Of a DNA stretch of 64,000 bases, positions 22,795 through 33,269 are shown one piece after another. The notes under the pieces were generated by a model. The model worked only from the letters and a program-made list of their open reading frames with translations, ran no database searches and was not told the origin of the DNA. Source of the stretch: Sabellastarte sp. h YS-2021 (lineage: Eukaryota > Annelida > Polychaeta > Sabellida > Sabellidae); the NCBI GenBank assembly GCA_964017235.1, contig OZ024935.1:92503207-92567206 (forward strand), written 5' to 3'. Position numbers and translations under genes: made by a program. Each line of letters opens with the position of its first letter. The first letter of the stretch is position 1.

Positions 22795-22870
22795 GTAACA
22801 CCGTGAATACTGAATAGCCGGGAAAATAGCCGTGAATAGCCAGGAAAATAGCCATGAATAGCCGGGAGAG
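22795..22870. repeat. Short minisatellite of GAATAGCCGGGAAAATAGCC type
   Basis: Three to four imperfect copies of a unit near 28 bp (TGAATAGCCGGGAAAATAGC, TGAATAGCCAGGAAAATAGC, TGAATAGCCGGGAGAGC). A local tandem duplication with no other visible content. Confidence 0.6.
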
Positions 22871-23401
22871 CTGGAAGAACAGACTGAAGCTGTTTTGATA
22901 GAAGATTTTGGAAGAGACAACTTTAAAATAAACCATTGTAAGTGAAGCAGAGAGTATTCAGTAGTGAATACCTAGGAACTGAGTCAAGACTCAAGAATTC
23001 AGTAACTGAATTCTGGCCCGTGAAGTGACCAGTCCACCATTGATGTAGCTGCCTATTTCATCCGTAGTGACTGCCTAACTCATCCTCAGCAATATTTCTG
23101 CACAAACCACGACCCCCCCCCCCCCCACTGCTCCCATTTACTTGTAGAACCCACAATCTGTCCAGCTGAAGCTGAATACCTGTGTATGAAATATAGCATA
23201 GGTCCCTGTATAGCCAACTCTATCCATGTTAAGCTGATAAGTGATTGCAAATACAGTTTACTGTTATATAGCATAGACTCCCCCTATCTACTCCACAACC
23301 CTCGTGGAGCTGATATTTTGATTGCAACAGCAACCTGTGTTACAGATCATAGTTCCCCAAACAGTCATTCCAGCTCTGTCAGGCTGATTTTGTGAGTGCA
23401 C

Positions 23402-25861
23402 ATCCCAGATAGCAAGATTCTGTAGGGCCACCGCTGGCCCACTGGCGGCATAGCTGTCGGTCCGATGTTGGCTGCAGGCGGTGGCCAGCCGTTGGCGTGA
23501 CCGGCTGATAGGCAGTGGTCCACCGTTGGTAGCCGACAATACGGTTTTCTGATGGACCTTCAGTGGCCCACTGTCGGCAGCCAATGATAAGCTTTTCTAT
23601 TGGCCCACCAGTGGCCCACCTTCAGTAGCCGACAAGGTTGACTGGTGGTCCACCAGTGGCCCACTGTTGGGTGCCATCAATGGTGGTTCTCTGGTGGCGT
23701 GACCAGCTGATAGACAGTGGCCCACTGTTGGCAGCCAACAATAAGGTTTACTGGTGGCCCATCAGTGGCCCACTGTTGAGTGCCAACAGTGGTGGTTCTC
23801 TGGTGGCGTGACCAGCTGATAGACAGTGGTCCACTGTTGGCAGCCAACAATAAGGTTTACTAGTGGCCCATCAGTGGCCCACTGGCTTTTTGGCCGGTGG
23901 ATGTGTCGGTCTGACATTGGCAAGCCACTGGTAAAATTTTACTACCACTATAATATAGCATCAGCCAATCAGATTGCAGCATGAAGTTATGTGGCCATTG
24001 TTTAACAGAAAGCAAATAATTGACAGATTGTGGGTGGATTTTAGTTCAGGGAATCCCTGATAAGTCACATGACCAAACATAAACAATGGTGGAACAGTAT
24101 CTTAGGATGATATGTTCCATAGTCAAATAATAAAATTATAATGTTCAGAAACAACTTTTCTTACTGTGAATTTCTAATGAGAATGTTATTTTTATGTCTA
24201 AAATTGTTAAATAGTTAGTTAAAAATTGTGGGCCCACTGAAATATGATTTTTAGACATACCATAATAAATAATTTTTTACTAAGTGTCTCAATATCCCCT
24301 ATTATTGCTCGCCGCCATCTTGAATAAAAAGCCACCACTGGCCCACCGTTGGCCCAACCTTGGCAGCCTGAGTTTTGGTTGGCAAGCCTTCATTGGGCCA
24401 GCGTTGGCATGGGTAATTCGGCCACTGATTGGAATATATTTCAAGGGTAATTCAGCCACTAATTGGAATATGTTTCAAGTGTAATTATTCCTTTCAACTT
24501 AAGAAACTTTATATTTTATCGGACACATACATATTGCAGCCAGTGCACCAAGGGTCGTCCAGTGGTGGCTACACCTCAACCCCAATTAATAGGGTTTTGA
24601 TTGAATATCATATTTTTCTCCTGTACATGTTTTATGGTTTGTTTACAGGGGAAACTTTCACTTCTGTTAACTTTTCTGTGTAATTATCAGATGATTTTAT
24701 TGATTAGATCTAAAATCCGGGTGGAAATTAGAAAATTCCCATCAGTGGCCCATCGATCATAGCTTATATACCACTGAAATAGTTGGTGGGCTGCCAGTGG
24801 TAAATCTTGGAAGAAATTTGTGGCCCAAGAATGGGAAGAAAAGAAATATATATTAAGGCAGAGATGTGACATCTGTTATTTAAAAATGTTGGTGTCTCGG
24901 TGATATACACACACATACATAAAGTATCCAATTACTTTGCCGTCTGTGGGCCACCGGTGGGCCAACAGTATGTGTACCATGCAGGCAGAAGGTGGACCAC
25001 TGATGGACCACCAGTGGCAAATCTTACAATTTTTTCATGTAATAAAATTCAGAACAGCTACTTTTGGAAAGTAATTCACTTAAAACAAATGAATTTAAGC
25101 CAAGACAGCCTCTCTTCAAGATCTGTCAAAACAAATGCCGTTCAGCAGAGCTTGAGGTGTAGCCACCAGAGGACCACCATTGGTCCACCAACTAAGTATA
25201 GCTCTTACAGATGATAGTTGCATGTTTCTATTCTGCGATAGTTTTAGGTTTCATCAAAAAACAAATTAATATCAAAAGGAAAAAATGAAAATATCTTTCT
25301 TTAACCTTCACTAAAAATATATATATATGTGCCACCAGTGGCCCACTGGCTGCCCATCATGAGTCATGTACTATTTATGTAGTGGGTGGACCATTGATGG
25401 ACCACTTGTGGCAAATATATAAGCAAGTAACATATAAAGTAATAAAGTGGAGAAAAGACTGACTGAGCAAAATGAAGAAATACAGAATAAGTTTGTTAAA
25501 AAATGACATTAACTTATGTTAAGTGAAAGAAAACACACATTTTATCTAATTTTTCCCAGGATTTTACACCAGTGGGTGTAGGCTGGTACCTGAGCTACAG
25601 CCACTGACTCTTGTAGTTGGTGGGCCAACTGTGGGCCACGCAATGTATTTATATTTTGAAATAATATGTTTTTAACATTGAATATTGTTAAATAATATGT
25701 CAGAAAACAGTATTTGAGGTTGCTTTTGAAGTTGTTTATAATGCTTTAAAATTTTGAAAAAAAATGCAGTCAGTGGGCCACCAGTGGCTCAGTGGTGGCC
25801 CACAAGCTATATTTTGCCACCCATAGCCAACGGTGGCCCACTAGCGTCTTGCTATCTGGGA
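23402..25861. mobile_element. TIR element with TCCCAGATAGCAAGA ends and GGCCCAC-rich interior (about 2.46 kb)
   Basis: The left end begins ATCCCAGATAGCAAGA and the right end reads (T)CTTGCTATCTGGGAT, giving a TIR of about 14-16 bp. Both ends continue into TGGCCCACTGG / CGGTGGCCCACTAG tracts. The interior has dozens of TGGCCCAC, GTGGGCCA and CACCAGTGG motifs, some in tandem (a unit of about 115 bp repeated at 23640-23880). No long ORF is present. I infer a non-autonomous DNA transposon, or an inflated relative of one. The superfamily is not recognised and no target duplication is obvious. Confidence 0.7.
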
Positions 25862-27013
25862 TATAGCTTGTTAGAGTGTATGAATTAGATTCCCCCAATT
25901 CCTGTTAAGCTGATACCTTGATAGTAGGTATATAGCCAGTGTAGCATATTAATAGTTGGAAATTTAAATGACAGCCATTTTATTGCTGTCATTGTTCTTT
26001 TATTATAAATAAATATTTATAACCTTATACTTTAGTGAGGATTTTTCGATCGGATCCATCTTAATATTTATTTTTGCTTTGCATGCTGCTTTAGGATTTC
26101 TCCAGGCTTTTCCGGTTTGTTTCAATTCAACTTTTAGTAGAAATTGGAAACAGATTTTAAATCACTGATTGAGATCCCATGGTCCACCAGCTAGTGGGCA
26201 ATGAGTGGGCACTTAGGATTATTCAGTTTTAAGTGTCAGAACCAACAATATTTTTTTCTTCTAAGTGGTTATCATATTGTAAGCTTATAAATAGCTTCAA
26301 AACTTTGATAAAATTGAGTTTCTGCTATTTCATTACCAAAAAAGAATTGGCTTTATCTTTTTCTCACCAATTTTCAAGAAGCAATGGTGTGGATATATAT
26401 GATTTGCCCTTTGAATAGAGAATGCTGAAAAGTCTCACAGCCAAAAAATCTACAAAATATATTTCTTTAAGATCTTCTCTATAGTTTGCCTATGAATTGT
26501 ATAATGTTTCAGAAACTACAGTATGTAATCATCAATAATTTTTTTTAAATACATGTTTATATCAAAGGAAATAATTCTATTTTAAAAATCACTATGCAGA
26601 GGGTGTCACAAATATCCAAGAGTTGCACATCATTTGGCTTTTATGAGGGACTGAGAAGTGAGTGCAGCTGGGGTTGGGGATCAAGTATACTCTCAAATAT
26701 TAGTGTGCAGATTGAGAGAGTTCAGTCCCGGGGGTCAATTATATGGTGATTTTAGTGGATCCTGAAGTTCTTCTGGGGGAGGGATCAAGAAGCTCCAGTA
26801 CATAGCGTGAGTGAGGTGTTGAGAAACACACACAGAGCTTGAGTGGGGGATCATTGATGAATACCTTGTGGATGGTTTTCCTAGATTACATTTAAAAAAT
26901 TATTTAGTTATAATAAATTTGGTCAGGATAAGCGCCAGTCTCTAGATACTTAATAAATGAGCCCCCAGCAAAAAAAAAAAAGCTGATTCTTGACATGTTC
27001 AATGGTCAACATG

Positions 27014-27090
27014 TAGAGTAAGAAATCTAAAATTCGCCAGGAATCTAAAATTCGCCACCTCTAAAACCTTAGTTAATTTTATGAAGAAAA
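27014..27090. mobile_element. MITE-X copy 2, left part (interrupted by DIRS-B)
   Basis: Reads TAGAGTAAGAAATCTAAAAT then TCGCCAGGAATCTAAAATTC GCC-type repeats, and stops at ATGAAGAAAA where DIRS-B begins. The matching right part is 33442-33589. Together they make a 225-bp element with inverted TAGAGTAAGAAATCTAAAAT termini. The same sequence, uninterrupted at this point, is at 1164-1371. Confidence 0.85.
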
Positions 27091-27300
27091 TTGAAAATTT
27101 TAATTACTTAAATGTAGCTTTTATAAGCTACAAGCTTACCATGTGGGACTTAATGCTGTTCTCGGGTTGCCACACCCGGGGCCAACGTCTTAGAAAAAAA
27201 GATCGTTCTTGTTAGCCACCGGATATACTTCTAGTTGTCGTCACGTGATATCTTCTGACCAATCGCCCTACTTTCTCGTTGAAATTTTTTATTAAACCTA
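27091..27300. repeat. DIRS-B terminal repeat (3' side of the element)
   Basis: Positions 27132-27280 are the near-perfect reverse complement of 33282-33430. Shared motifs are ACCATGTGGGACTTAATGCT, TTGCCACACCCGGGGCCAAC and TCACGTGATATCTTCTGACC. Only a few mismatches are seen (near CTTCTAG versus CTGGTAG). The outer 27091-27131 is unique to this end and is copied in the internal complementary region. Confidence 0.9.
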
Positions 27301-27342
27301 CCCCTCAGCTGTAAACAGCGGGGAGGCAGGGTGGGACTCTTC

Positions 27343-27448
27343 TAAGTCCCACATGGTAAGCTTGTAGCTTATAAAAGCTACATTTAAGTAATTAAAATTT
27401 TCAATTTTATTACGCTACAATAGCTTACCATGTGGGACTTAATGCTGA
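27343..27448. repeat. DIRS-B internal complementary region (circle-junction copy)
   Basis: Positions 27343-27404 are a perfect 62-bp reverse complement of the left end 27091-27152. They run directly into TTTTATTACGCTACAATAGC and on to 27448, the reverse complement of the right end (33397-33441). The region is therefore the two element tips joined head to tail. It is the guide/template sequence that DIRS elements use to regenerate full ends on a circular intermediate. Confidence 0.92.
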
Positions 27449-27832
27449 ATTCAACCGCCCGGTGGCGGGATTACAGCTGAGACTGGAAGATATGTAATTT
27501 TTTTCTAAGATTTGAATTAATATATATACAGAATAGTGCCAGAAATGCCAGTCTGAGTCCCTTTTACAGAGCCCCGATCCCGAAGGGCCTGTAACGAGCC
27601 AAAAACCTGAGTAAAAAAGGGACAGTGCTAAAACTGTCCAGATGTTTGGTAGTAGGACGGAAGTGCAGCGGTGCTCACTTCGAGGTCTAAGGGTCCCTAT
27701 TAGACCTTCACGTGTGACTGACCAACCCAGAGGTTGGGCATCTCATGAAATTTTTAACCTGAGATATGAGATTAACGACAACTGACTAAGTCCTTAATAG
27801 AAATTACCTGATAATTAAAAAATAAAATGACC

Positions 27833-29050
27833 TTACCCGTAACATCTTGAAGGTAAAGGAATACCTAGATCCTGGGAGAGACTCCTGAAGACTTGGTTGT
27901 AGCGGATGTGCCCCCCCCCCCTTTTTTCTTTCCGAGGACAACTGGTCTGAGGGGAAGGATCTAGGACTTGTTGTGCCGCCACTACGGGTCCCAGATACAT
28001 ATTGTTGTCGGTGTCCGACCAAGTAAGGTCTTTTAGGTAAAAATTTGTGAATGTGTTGCGAGCTTTCCAGTGACAGGCTTGCATGATTTGGTCCACCGAT
28101 ACTCCACCGTAAAAGGCCTTAGAGGCCGCGAAGGCCCGGATGTCATGCGCTGTGACTTGGACCAAGTCCAAGGCTTGTTGATCTGCTTGTTTGTAACAAA
28201 GTAGAATGGTTTGTTTCAACCATGAGGAGAGTGTAGCGGGTCTGATGTCTGAGGTATGTCCTTTCTTAAAGGAGATGAAAAGGAGAGAACGAGACCCTCT
28301 CAGGTCTTTAGTTCGGTCCAAATAGAACCTCAGGGCCCGCACGGGACACAGGGTCCTGTCTTCCTTAAACTGTCTATCTACAATGGTAGTCAAAGCAGGG
28401 ATAGTCACTGGTGACACACTTTGAGAACCTTCTCTTGCTAGTTGGTTTTTGGCTATGAAGTCAGAAGAAGGGAACAAGGCTACCTTTTCCCATTGGCCTA
28501 AATTAGCTACTTTGTTAGCGACCCAGGCATGGATTTCGCTGCGGCGCTTGCCGGAGGCCAAGGCTAGCAAGAAAGCAGTTTTAAGAGTAAGATGTTTGAG
28601 GTCTGAGTCTTTCATGGGCTCAAATGGTGCTTTGGTGAGCTCGTTAAGGACAACAGAAAGGTTCCACTTGGGTAAATTTCTGGAACTTTCAGGACGATCC
28701 CTGTGAAAACTGGAGAGTAACCTATGAAGGTCTGCATTGTGCGCAATGTGTTGGGCCGTTGGGCCCAGAGTGTCAACGATGGCAGTCCTGTAACCATCAA
28801 TGGTCGAGGGGCGCCTGTTTAGGTCTTGGTACAGGTACATGAAAAAATCTGAGATTTGTTTCACAGATGGAGTGGAGAAATCCACCGAATTTTCTCTGCA
28901 CCATTTTTCAAATAGGACCCACTTTGACCTGTAGATGGTCCTTGTTGATGACCGCTGAGGGGCAGCAATTCTCTCTGCCACCTCCACAGAGAAGCCTTGT
29001 TCTTGGAGTTGTCCGCTCCTAGACACCAGGCGTGGAGGTTCAGCTGTTGT
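27833..29050 (-). CDS. DIRS-B tyrosine recombinase
   Basis: The useful part of this frame begins near 29050 (PPRLVSRSGQLQEQGFSVEV, then the core-binding domain STRTIYRSKWVLFEKWC). The catalytic domain shows the full R-HxxR-H/W-Y set: R in ASGKRRSEIHAW, HDIR in VQVTAHDIRAFAAS, HW in QACHWKARNTFT, and Tyr in NFYLKDLTW. It would cut and rejoin the circular DNA intermediate and the target through a 3'-phosphotyrosine link, replacing an integrase. The frame is open to a stop at 27833, followed by about 380 bp of 3' non-coding sequence and the internal complementary region. Confidence 0.88.
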   Translation of the reverse strand, partial: TTAEPPRLVSRSGQLQEQGFSVEVAERIAAPQRSSTRTIYRSKWVLFEKWCRENSVDFSTPSVKQISDFFMYLYQDLNRRPSTIDGYRTAIVDTLGPTAQHIAHNADLHRLLSSFHRDRPESSRNLPKWNLSVVLNELTKAPFEPMKDSDLKHLTLKTAFLLALASGKRRSEIHAWVANKVANLGQWEKVALFPSSDFIAKNQLAREGSQSVSPVTIPALTTIVDRQFKEDRTLCPVRALRFYLDRTKDLRGSRSLLFISFKKGHTSDIRPATLSSWLKQTILLCYKQADQQALDLVQVTAHDIRAFAASKAFYGGVSVDQIMQACHWKARNTFTNFYLKDLTWSDTDNNMYLGPVVAAQQVLDPSPQTSCPRKEKRGGGHIRYNQVFRSLSQDLGIPLPSRCYG

Positions 29051-29700
29051 GGATTGTTGTGGAACACGTAGTTGTGGGACTGTTTGAGTAGGGTCGTTGA
29101 CACTGGGAGTTGTAGTGGGATCTCTGTTGAGAGCTGCACTAGGTCCCAAAACCAGGGCATCCCTGGCCAGCCTGGGGCTATCACGATGATCAGGCAATGG
29201 CATTGCTTGATCTTTTGGATCACCTTGTGAAGGAGAGCCGTAGGAGGGTAGGCGTAGGCCGTGAGGTTGGTCCAGTTTATGTTCAGAGCATCTATGTTCC
29301 AGGCCCTTGGGTCTGGGATAGGAGACACATATAGAGGGAGTTTGTGATTCAGGTGAGTGGCGAATAAGTCTACATGAGGGGTGAACCACTTTCGGCAGAT
29401 TTGCCTGAAGACCTGAGGGTGCAGAGACCATTCTGTTGACTGCACTTGGTTGGACCTGGATAGGAGGTCGGCCATCACATTCAGACACCCTGGAATGTGC
29501 CTGGCTTTCAATGTTATATGGTAGTGATGGCACCAGGTCATGATTTTCCACAGGAGAGCGCACATCTCTGCTGAGTGAGTTCCCCCTTGCTTGTTGATGT
29601 AAGCTACCACTGTTGAGTTGTCCATCGCAACTAACACTGTTTGATTCTGGCACTGGTCCTTGAAGTCTCGAAAGGCCAGGGAGACCGCCTTCAATTCTAG
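29040..29700 (-). pseudogene. DIRS-B RNase H remainder and connector, third frame
   Basis: The frame resumes FLELKAVSLAFRDFKDQCQN, then VAMDNSTVVAYINKQGGTHS (RNase H catalytic Glu and Asp) and HIPGCLNVMADLLSR. It continues through the DIRS connector WFTPHVDLFATHLNHKLPLY and APGWPGMPWFWDLVQLS, a segment shared by DIRS polymerases before the recombinase. Near 29040 the coding sense passes to the recombinase frame. It is part of the same original ORF as the RT. Confidence 0.75.
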
Positions 29701-30085
29701 GAATTTATGTGTAGCCTTTTTTCCCGCTCTGACCACAGCCCTTTTGTAGAATTTTGATCTAAGTGAGCGCCCCAACCTTCGTTTGAGGCGTCGGTAAAGA
29801 GTTGGATACTGTGGTCCTTGGGATGAAGGTCTGCGCCTTTCATCACATTTGAGGGGATTTGCCACCAATCTAGGTGGGCTACAATGGCTTCTGTCCAAGG
29901 AAGGAGGTTGTCCAGCGACTGAGGATATCTCCAGTGCTCCTTGAGATGAAACTGAAAGGGCCTCATGTGAAGGCGTCCCTCCGGGACCATTTTCTCCGTT
30001 GAGGCTAGCAACCCAATTAGAGACATCAAACATCTTGCAGTCAAAACACGTTTTGAAGTTTGAGTCATCTCTCGTGAGTGGGTCT
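29697..30085 (-). pseudogene. DIRS-B polymerase, RT thumb/RNase H start, in a shifted frame
   Basis: The frame carries RVLTARCLMSLIGLLASTEK, the GRLHMRPFQFHL connection, then IQLFTDASNEGWGAHLDQ, the first RNase H strand with its catalytic Asp. It stops at 29697 just after EREKRLHINS. Both ends need frame changes to join the neighbouring segments at 30065-31153 and 28861-29700. I read it as decay of this copy. Programmed frameshifting twice in one domain would be unusual. Confidence 0.75.
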
Positions 30086-31153
30086 TACAAGGGCTGAATC
30101 TAAGTGGTATTCGTAGCCCACGAACGAAAACACCTGAGTAGGTTTCAGTTCTGATTTTTCCTGGTTGATTATCCAACCCAAGGATTGGGTTAGGTCTACC
30201 ACTGCCTGTGTGTCCCTTTGAGATTCCTCCTGGGACTGGGACCTGATCAGCCAGTCGTCCAGGTATTGGTGAATTCTGAGTCCTCTTGAGAGGGCCATTA
30301 GTTTCACTTCCTTTACGATCATCGTAAAGACCTGGGGGGCTGTGGCCAGTCCGAAAGGTAGGGAGGTGAACTGGAACACCTGGGCCTTGTAGCAAAACCT
30401 TAGGTACTTCCTTGAGTTTGGATGGATGGGGATGTGAAGGTATGCGTCCAACAGGTCTATCGACGATACCCACTCCCCTGGGACCAGGGAAGTCCTGATG
30501 GACTCCGGGGTTTCCATTTTGAACTTTTCTACGTGTAGAAAAGTGTTGAGCCTGCTTAAGTCTATGACTGGCCTCCACCTTTGGTGAGGCTTGGGTACTA
30601 GGAACAGGCGACTGTAAAACCCGAGAGATTTTGCGTTTTCCACCCTTTCGATGGCGTTCTTTGACAAGAGAGAATGGATACAAGTGGCCAAGGCTTGGTC
30701 TTTTTGTTGGGCCTTGTACTCTGATAGAATCAGAGGAAATCTGATCAAGTTTGGCTTTGAACGGAATGGCAGAACGTAGCCATTGGTGATAATGTTTAAC
30801 ACGTTTTGAGAACATTTGTTTGTTAGCCAGTCTCTCTTGAAAGAACGGAGGCGACTTCCTACTGGTGGACTGAATGAGGCTTTGGAGGAGTCATTGTGAA
30901 GGGGGGTTTCCACGCCCCCTTCCCCTATTGTGGGGTCGAAAACGACCCCTGGAGCCTCTGAAGTTGGATTTTCCTCTTCCCGAGGGAAAGGACTGGTTAC
31001 TGCTTTGAGAGGAATTGCCCCCATAGGGGCGTTTCTTGTAGGAGCCTCTTTTCTTGTGGGGGCCACGAAAGGGCTTATTCTGGTAGGGTGCAAAACCCTG
31101 AGAATCCTTTGAGGTGCCTTTTTTGAGAAGGAAGTCCTCACCTTCCTTAACAA
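30065..31153 (-). CDS. DIRS-B reverse transcriptase, N-terminal and catalytic part
   Basis: A basic, low-complexity N-terminus overlaps in another frame with a Gly/Arg-rich stretch. The DIRS-type RT follows: FYSRLFLVPKPHQRWRPVID, then SSIDLLDAYLHIPIHPN (catalytic Asp), FTSLPFGLATAPQVFT, and HQYLDDWLIRSQS, the YLDD form of the active site. It then reaches SFVGYEYHLDSALVRPTHER and a stop at 30065. The next part of the polymerase (REMTQTSKRVLTARCLMSLI) continues in another frame, so the coding sequence is broken here. The motif set is characteristic of DIRS rather than Gypsy or LINE. Confidence 0.85.
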   Translation of the reverse strand: MLRKVRTSFSKKAPQRILRVLHPTRISPFVAPTRKEAPTRNAPMGAIPLKAVTSPFPREEENPTSEAPGVVFDPTIGEGGVETPLHNDSSKASFSPPVGSRLRSFKRDWLTNKCSQNVLNIITNGYVLPFRSKPNLIRFPLILSEYKAQQKDQALATCIHSLLSKNAIERVENAKSLGFYSRLFLVPKPHQRWRPVIDLSRLNTFLHVEKFKMETPESIRTSLVPGEWVSSIDLLDAYLHIPIHPNSRKYLRFCYKAQVFQFTSLPFGLATAPQVFTMIVKEVKLMALSRGLRIHQYLDDWLIRSQSQEESQRDTQAVVDLTQSLGWIINQEKSELKPTQVFSFVGYEYHLDSALVRPTHER

Positions 31154-31178
31154 GTTGAGACTCGAACAAGGAGGAGTC

Positions 31179-33050
31179 TCAGAAGGACGAGTTCCTAAGT
31201 TCTTGGCGTCTCGTTTCCCCTAGCTGGGGATGCAATAGAGTCATTTCGGCTTCGCGCCTAAGCAAGCCGGTATTAGCCATAGAATATAATTCCCTCTGGA
31301 GAATATGGGCTAGCGATTTGCTGAGACAGGTAAGAGCTCTATGTTGGACAAGAACCGTCTTGTTCCAAAAATCCAAGTACTCAGCAACTTCCTCATATCC
31401 GCGCTTTGCTGCTTTCTCAGGATTGGCACCTTTCTGGATCTGTGACTTTATCTTCTTGACAGTTGACTTGATGCTATGTTGGCACTTTTCCAAAGAAGCA
31501 TTGCAAGAGGAAGAGGTTTTGGCAAAGGCAGCGGTGAAATTGAGGGTTGAAATATTCTGTCTAGCCTGATGTTCCAGCTCCTTAAGGACTGGCATAGGGA
31601 CTTTGGCTACTGGTGCCCCAGGAGGTCTAGGAGTAATACAGATCTTAGCAAAGTCCGTATTCAACTCCTGGATTTTGTCTTGAAAAGTGGGCTGTCCAAC
31701 CTTATACCACTTAGAAGTGGATGGAGGAGGCTTGACATATTTTCCCTCAGATAAATTGGCAGCTTTGAAATCATGTTGAAATTTATCAAAGGCGTCCTTG
31801 ATAACTGAGCTAAGTGGTAAGATAGAGGAAGGACCTCTAGGTCTGAGCTCTTGACGGCCTTTTTCGTCATCCAGACCCAACACTGAAGTTGACGACCTAG
31901 GCATAGAGTCCCTGGGGTCAGGGAGAGAAAGAATGCGTCTGTAGGTGTCTACCTCTTCAGAGTATTGGGAGGGAATGTCAGACAGGGCTACTTCCCTATA
32001 ATAAGGGGGGTCTGGATCATGTTGTGGGAGGTCTTGATCAGAAGCTGCGCCTGAGGGCTGAGCCCTAGAGGGCTTAGAAGACCTGTGTCTGGCAACAGGG
32101 GAGTGATCTTCCTCTGAAGATGACACATATCTGGACCTAGATTTATGCTTGCTCTTGTCAGAGTGTTTCTTAGGTCTAGGATGGATCCGAGGTTCGTCGG
32201 AATCCTCATCCAGTTGATCCGAGGCAGAGCTCGGTGCTACTTGTTGCCTGTGGCTTTGTTTTTTGTGTGAGTACGAGGAATCCTTCGGTATGGCTTCAGA
32301 AGGGGCAACGTACTGATCCGAGGAAGTTTGGTTAAGTACTAGTCGAGGAGGGAGTGCTGGACCAACGTCCACATCCATTGCCTCGGACTGTGCATTAGTA
32401 CTTGACCTCGGAGGGGGTAGGTCCAGATTAGCAGCAGACTTGCTGGATGGACCAGCTTTTGAAGCATGAGGTGAGGGATCAACCTCGGCAGGCTTTTTAA
32501 CTGCCAACTCCTCTCGGAGTGATTGAAATGCTTCTAACATGGATGCCTGGAAGGAACCCATTTGCTGCTGTATATGTATATTTAAGGAATCACCCAGGGA
32601 TTTCTCTAGATTTCTTTGAATTTTGTTTTGCAAAACAGTACCTGGGGTGGGTGGAACAGCTTTTGCTGGGGTCTTTAGTGATAAAGAACTGAAGGCGAGA
32701 GGTTGAGGACGGGGGGGTGAGGTAAAGAGGTTATCGGCAGCACTCTCAAGGTCTGCATTAGAACCAGTAAAAGAGTCCCCATCGCCTTCACCCAAGAGAT
32801 CTAGTTCATCTTTGGAACTAGTTTCCGCTTTTTGCTTTTTTAAGTACCGCTTCCTGTTTTGAATTTTTTGTAATTGTTCATCAGAGAGAGACGTGCAAAT
32901 ATGGCAGGGTGCTTCAAAGGTGACACAGGGGTCATCTCCCTTGCCAGCCTCCCTACAGGTAGGGCAGAAATTATAAGTATCAAAACTGAAGCAAAAATGG
33001 CGGCATTTCTGAGCTCTCGGTTTGTCTTTGTTTGCTTGATGAAGAGACAT
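31179..33050 (-). CDS. DIRS-B gag-like ORF1 (about 623 aa from the preferred start)
   Basis: A Met at 33050 (MSLHQANKDKPRAQKC) is preferred over an upstream in-frame Met at 33104, because the Cys/His cluster follows at once and matches the DIRS-A gag. The motif reads CRHFC, FCPTCREAGKGDDPC and CHIC. Residues about 60-420 are low-complexity, rich in Ser, Pro, Lys and Asp, with RS-like stretches (HKSRSRYVSSSEEDHSP). The C-terminal 200 residues are more ordered and helical (FQDKIQELNTDFAKICITP, ALTCLSKSLAHILQREL). The probable role is a nucleic-acid-binding capsid-like protein. The frame is intact and ends about 10 nt before the next ORF opens. Confidence 0.8.
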   Translation of the reverse strand: MSLHQANKDKPRAQKCRHFCFSFDTYNFCPTCREAGKGDDPCVTFEAPCHICTSLSDEQLQKIQNRKRYLKKQKAETSSKDELDLLGEGDGDSFTGSNADLESAADNLFTSPPRPQPLAFSSLSLKTPAKAVPPTPGTVLQNKIQRNLEKSLGDSLNIHIQQQMGSFQASMLEAFQSLREELAVKKPAEVDPSPHASKAGPSSKSAANLDLPPPRSSTNAQSEAMDVDVGPALPPRLVLNQTSSDQYVAPSEAIPKDSSYSHKKQSHRQQVAPSSASDQLDEDSDEPRIHPRPKKHSDKSKHKSRSRYVSSSEEDHSPVARHRSSKPSRAQPSGAASDQDLPQHDPDPPYYREVALSDIPSQYSEEVDTYRRILSLPDPRDSMPRSSTSVLGLDDEKGRQELRPRGPSSILPLSSVIKDAFDKFQHDFKAANLSEGKYVKPPPSTSKWYKVGQPTFQDKIQELNTDFAKICITPRPPGAPVAKVPMPVLKELEHQARQNISTLNFTAAFAKTSSSCNASLEKCQHSIKSTVKKIKSQIQKGANPEKAAKRGYEEVAEYLDFWNKTVLVQHRALTCLSKSLAHILQRELYSMANTGLLRREAEMTLLHPQLGETRRQELRNSSF

Positions 33051-33269
33051 TTTAACGCAATAAAAAGACGTACAATTGAAATTGCCTGGACCGAGAAAAC
33101 TCAAAACACGCGGATTGAAGGGAAAATACTTAAGCTGTGAAATTAAAAATTTTACAGTATAATCTATGAAATATATTTAAGGAAATGTCCAAATATTAGC
33201 CTCCAACAATACGTGAATACTGAGAAATAAATGAAAATGTCTGTATATTTACAAACTGCTACCAGTCTT

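Noticed and set aside
28449..28706. Plus-strand ORFs inside DIRS-B
   Set aside because: They are antisense to the recombinase and RT frames that carry catalytic motifs.
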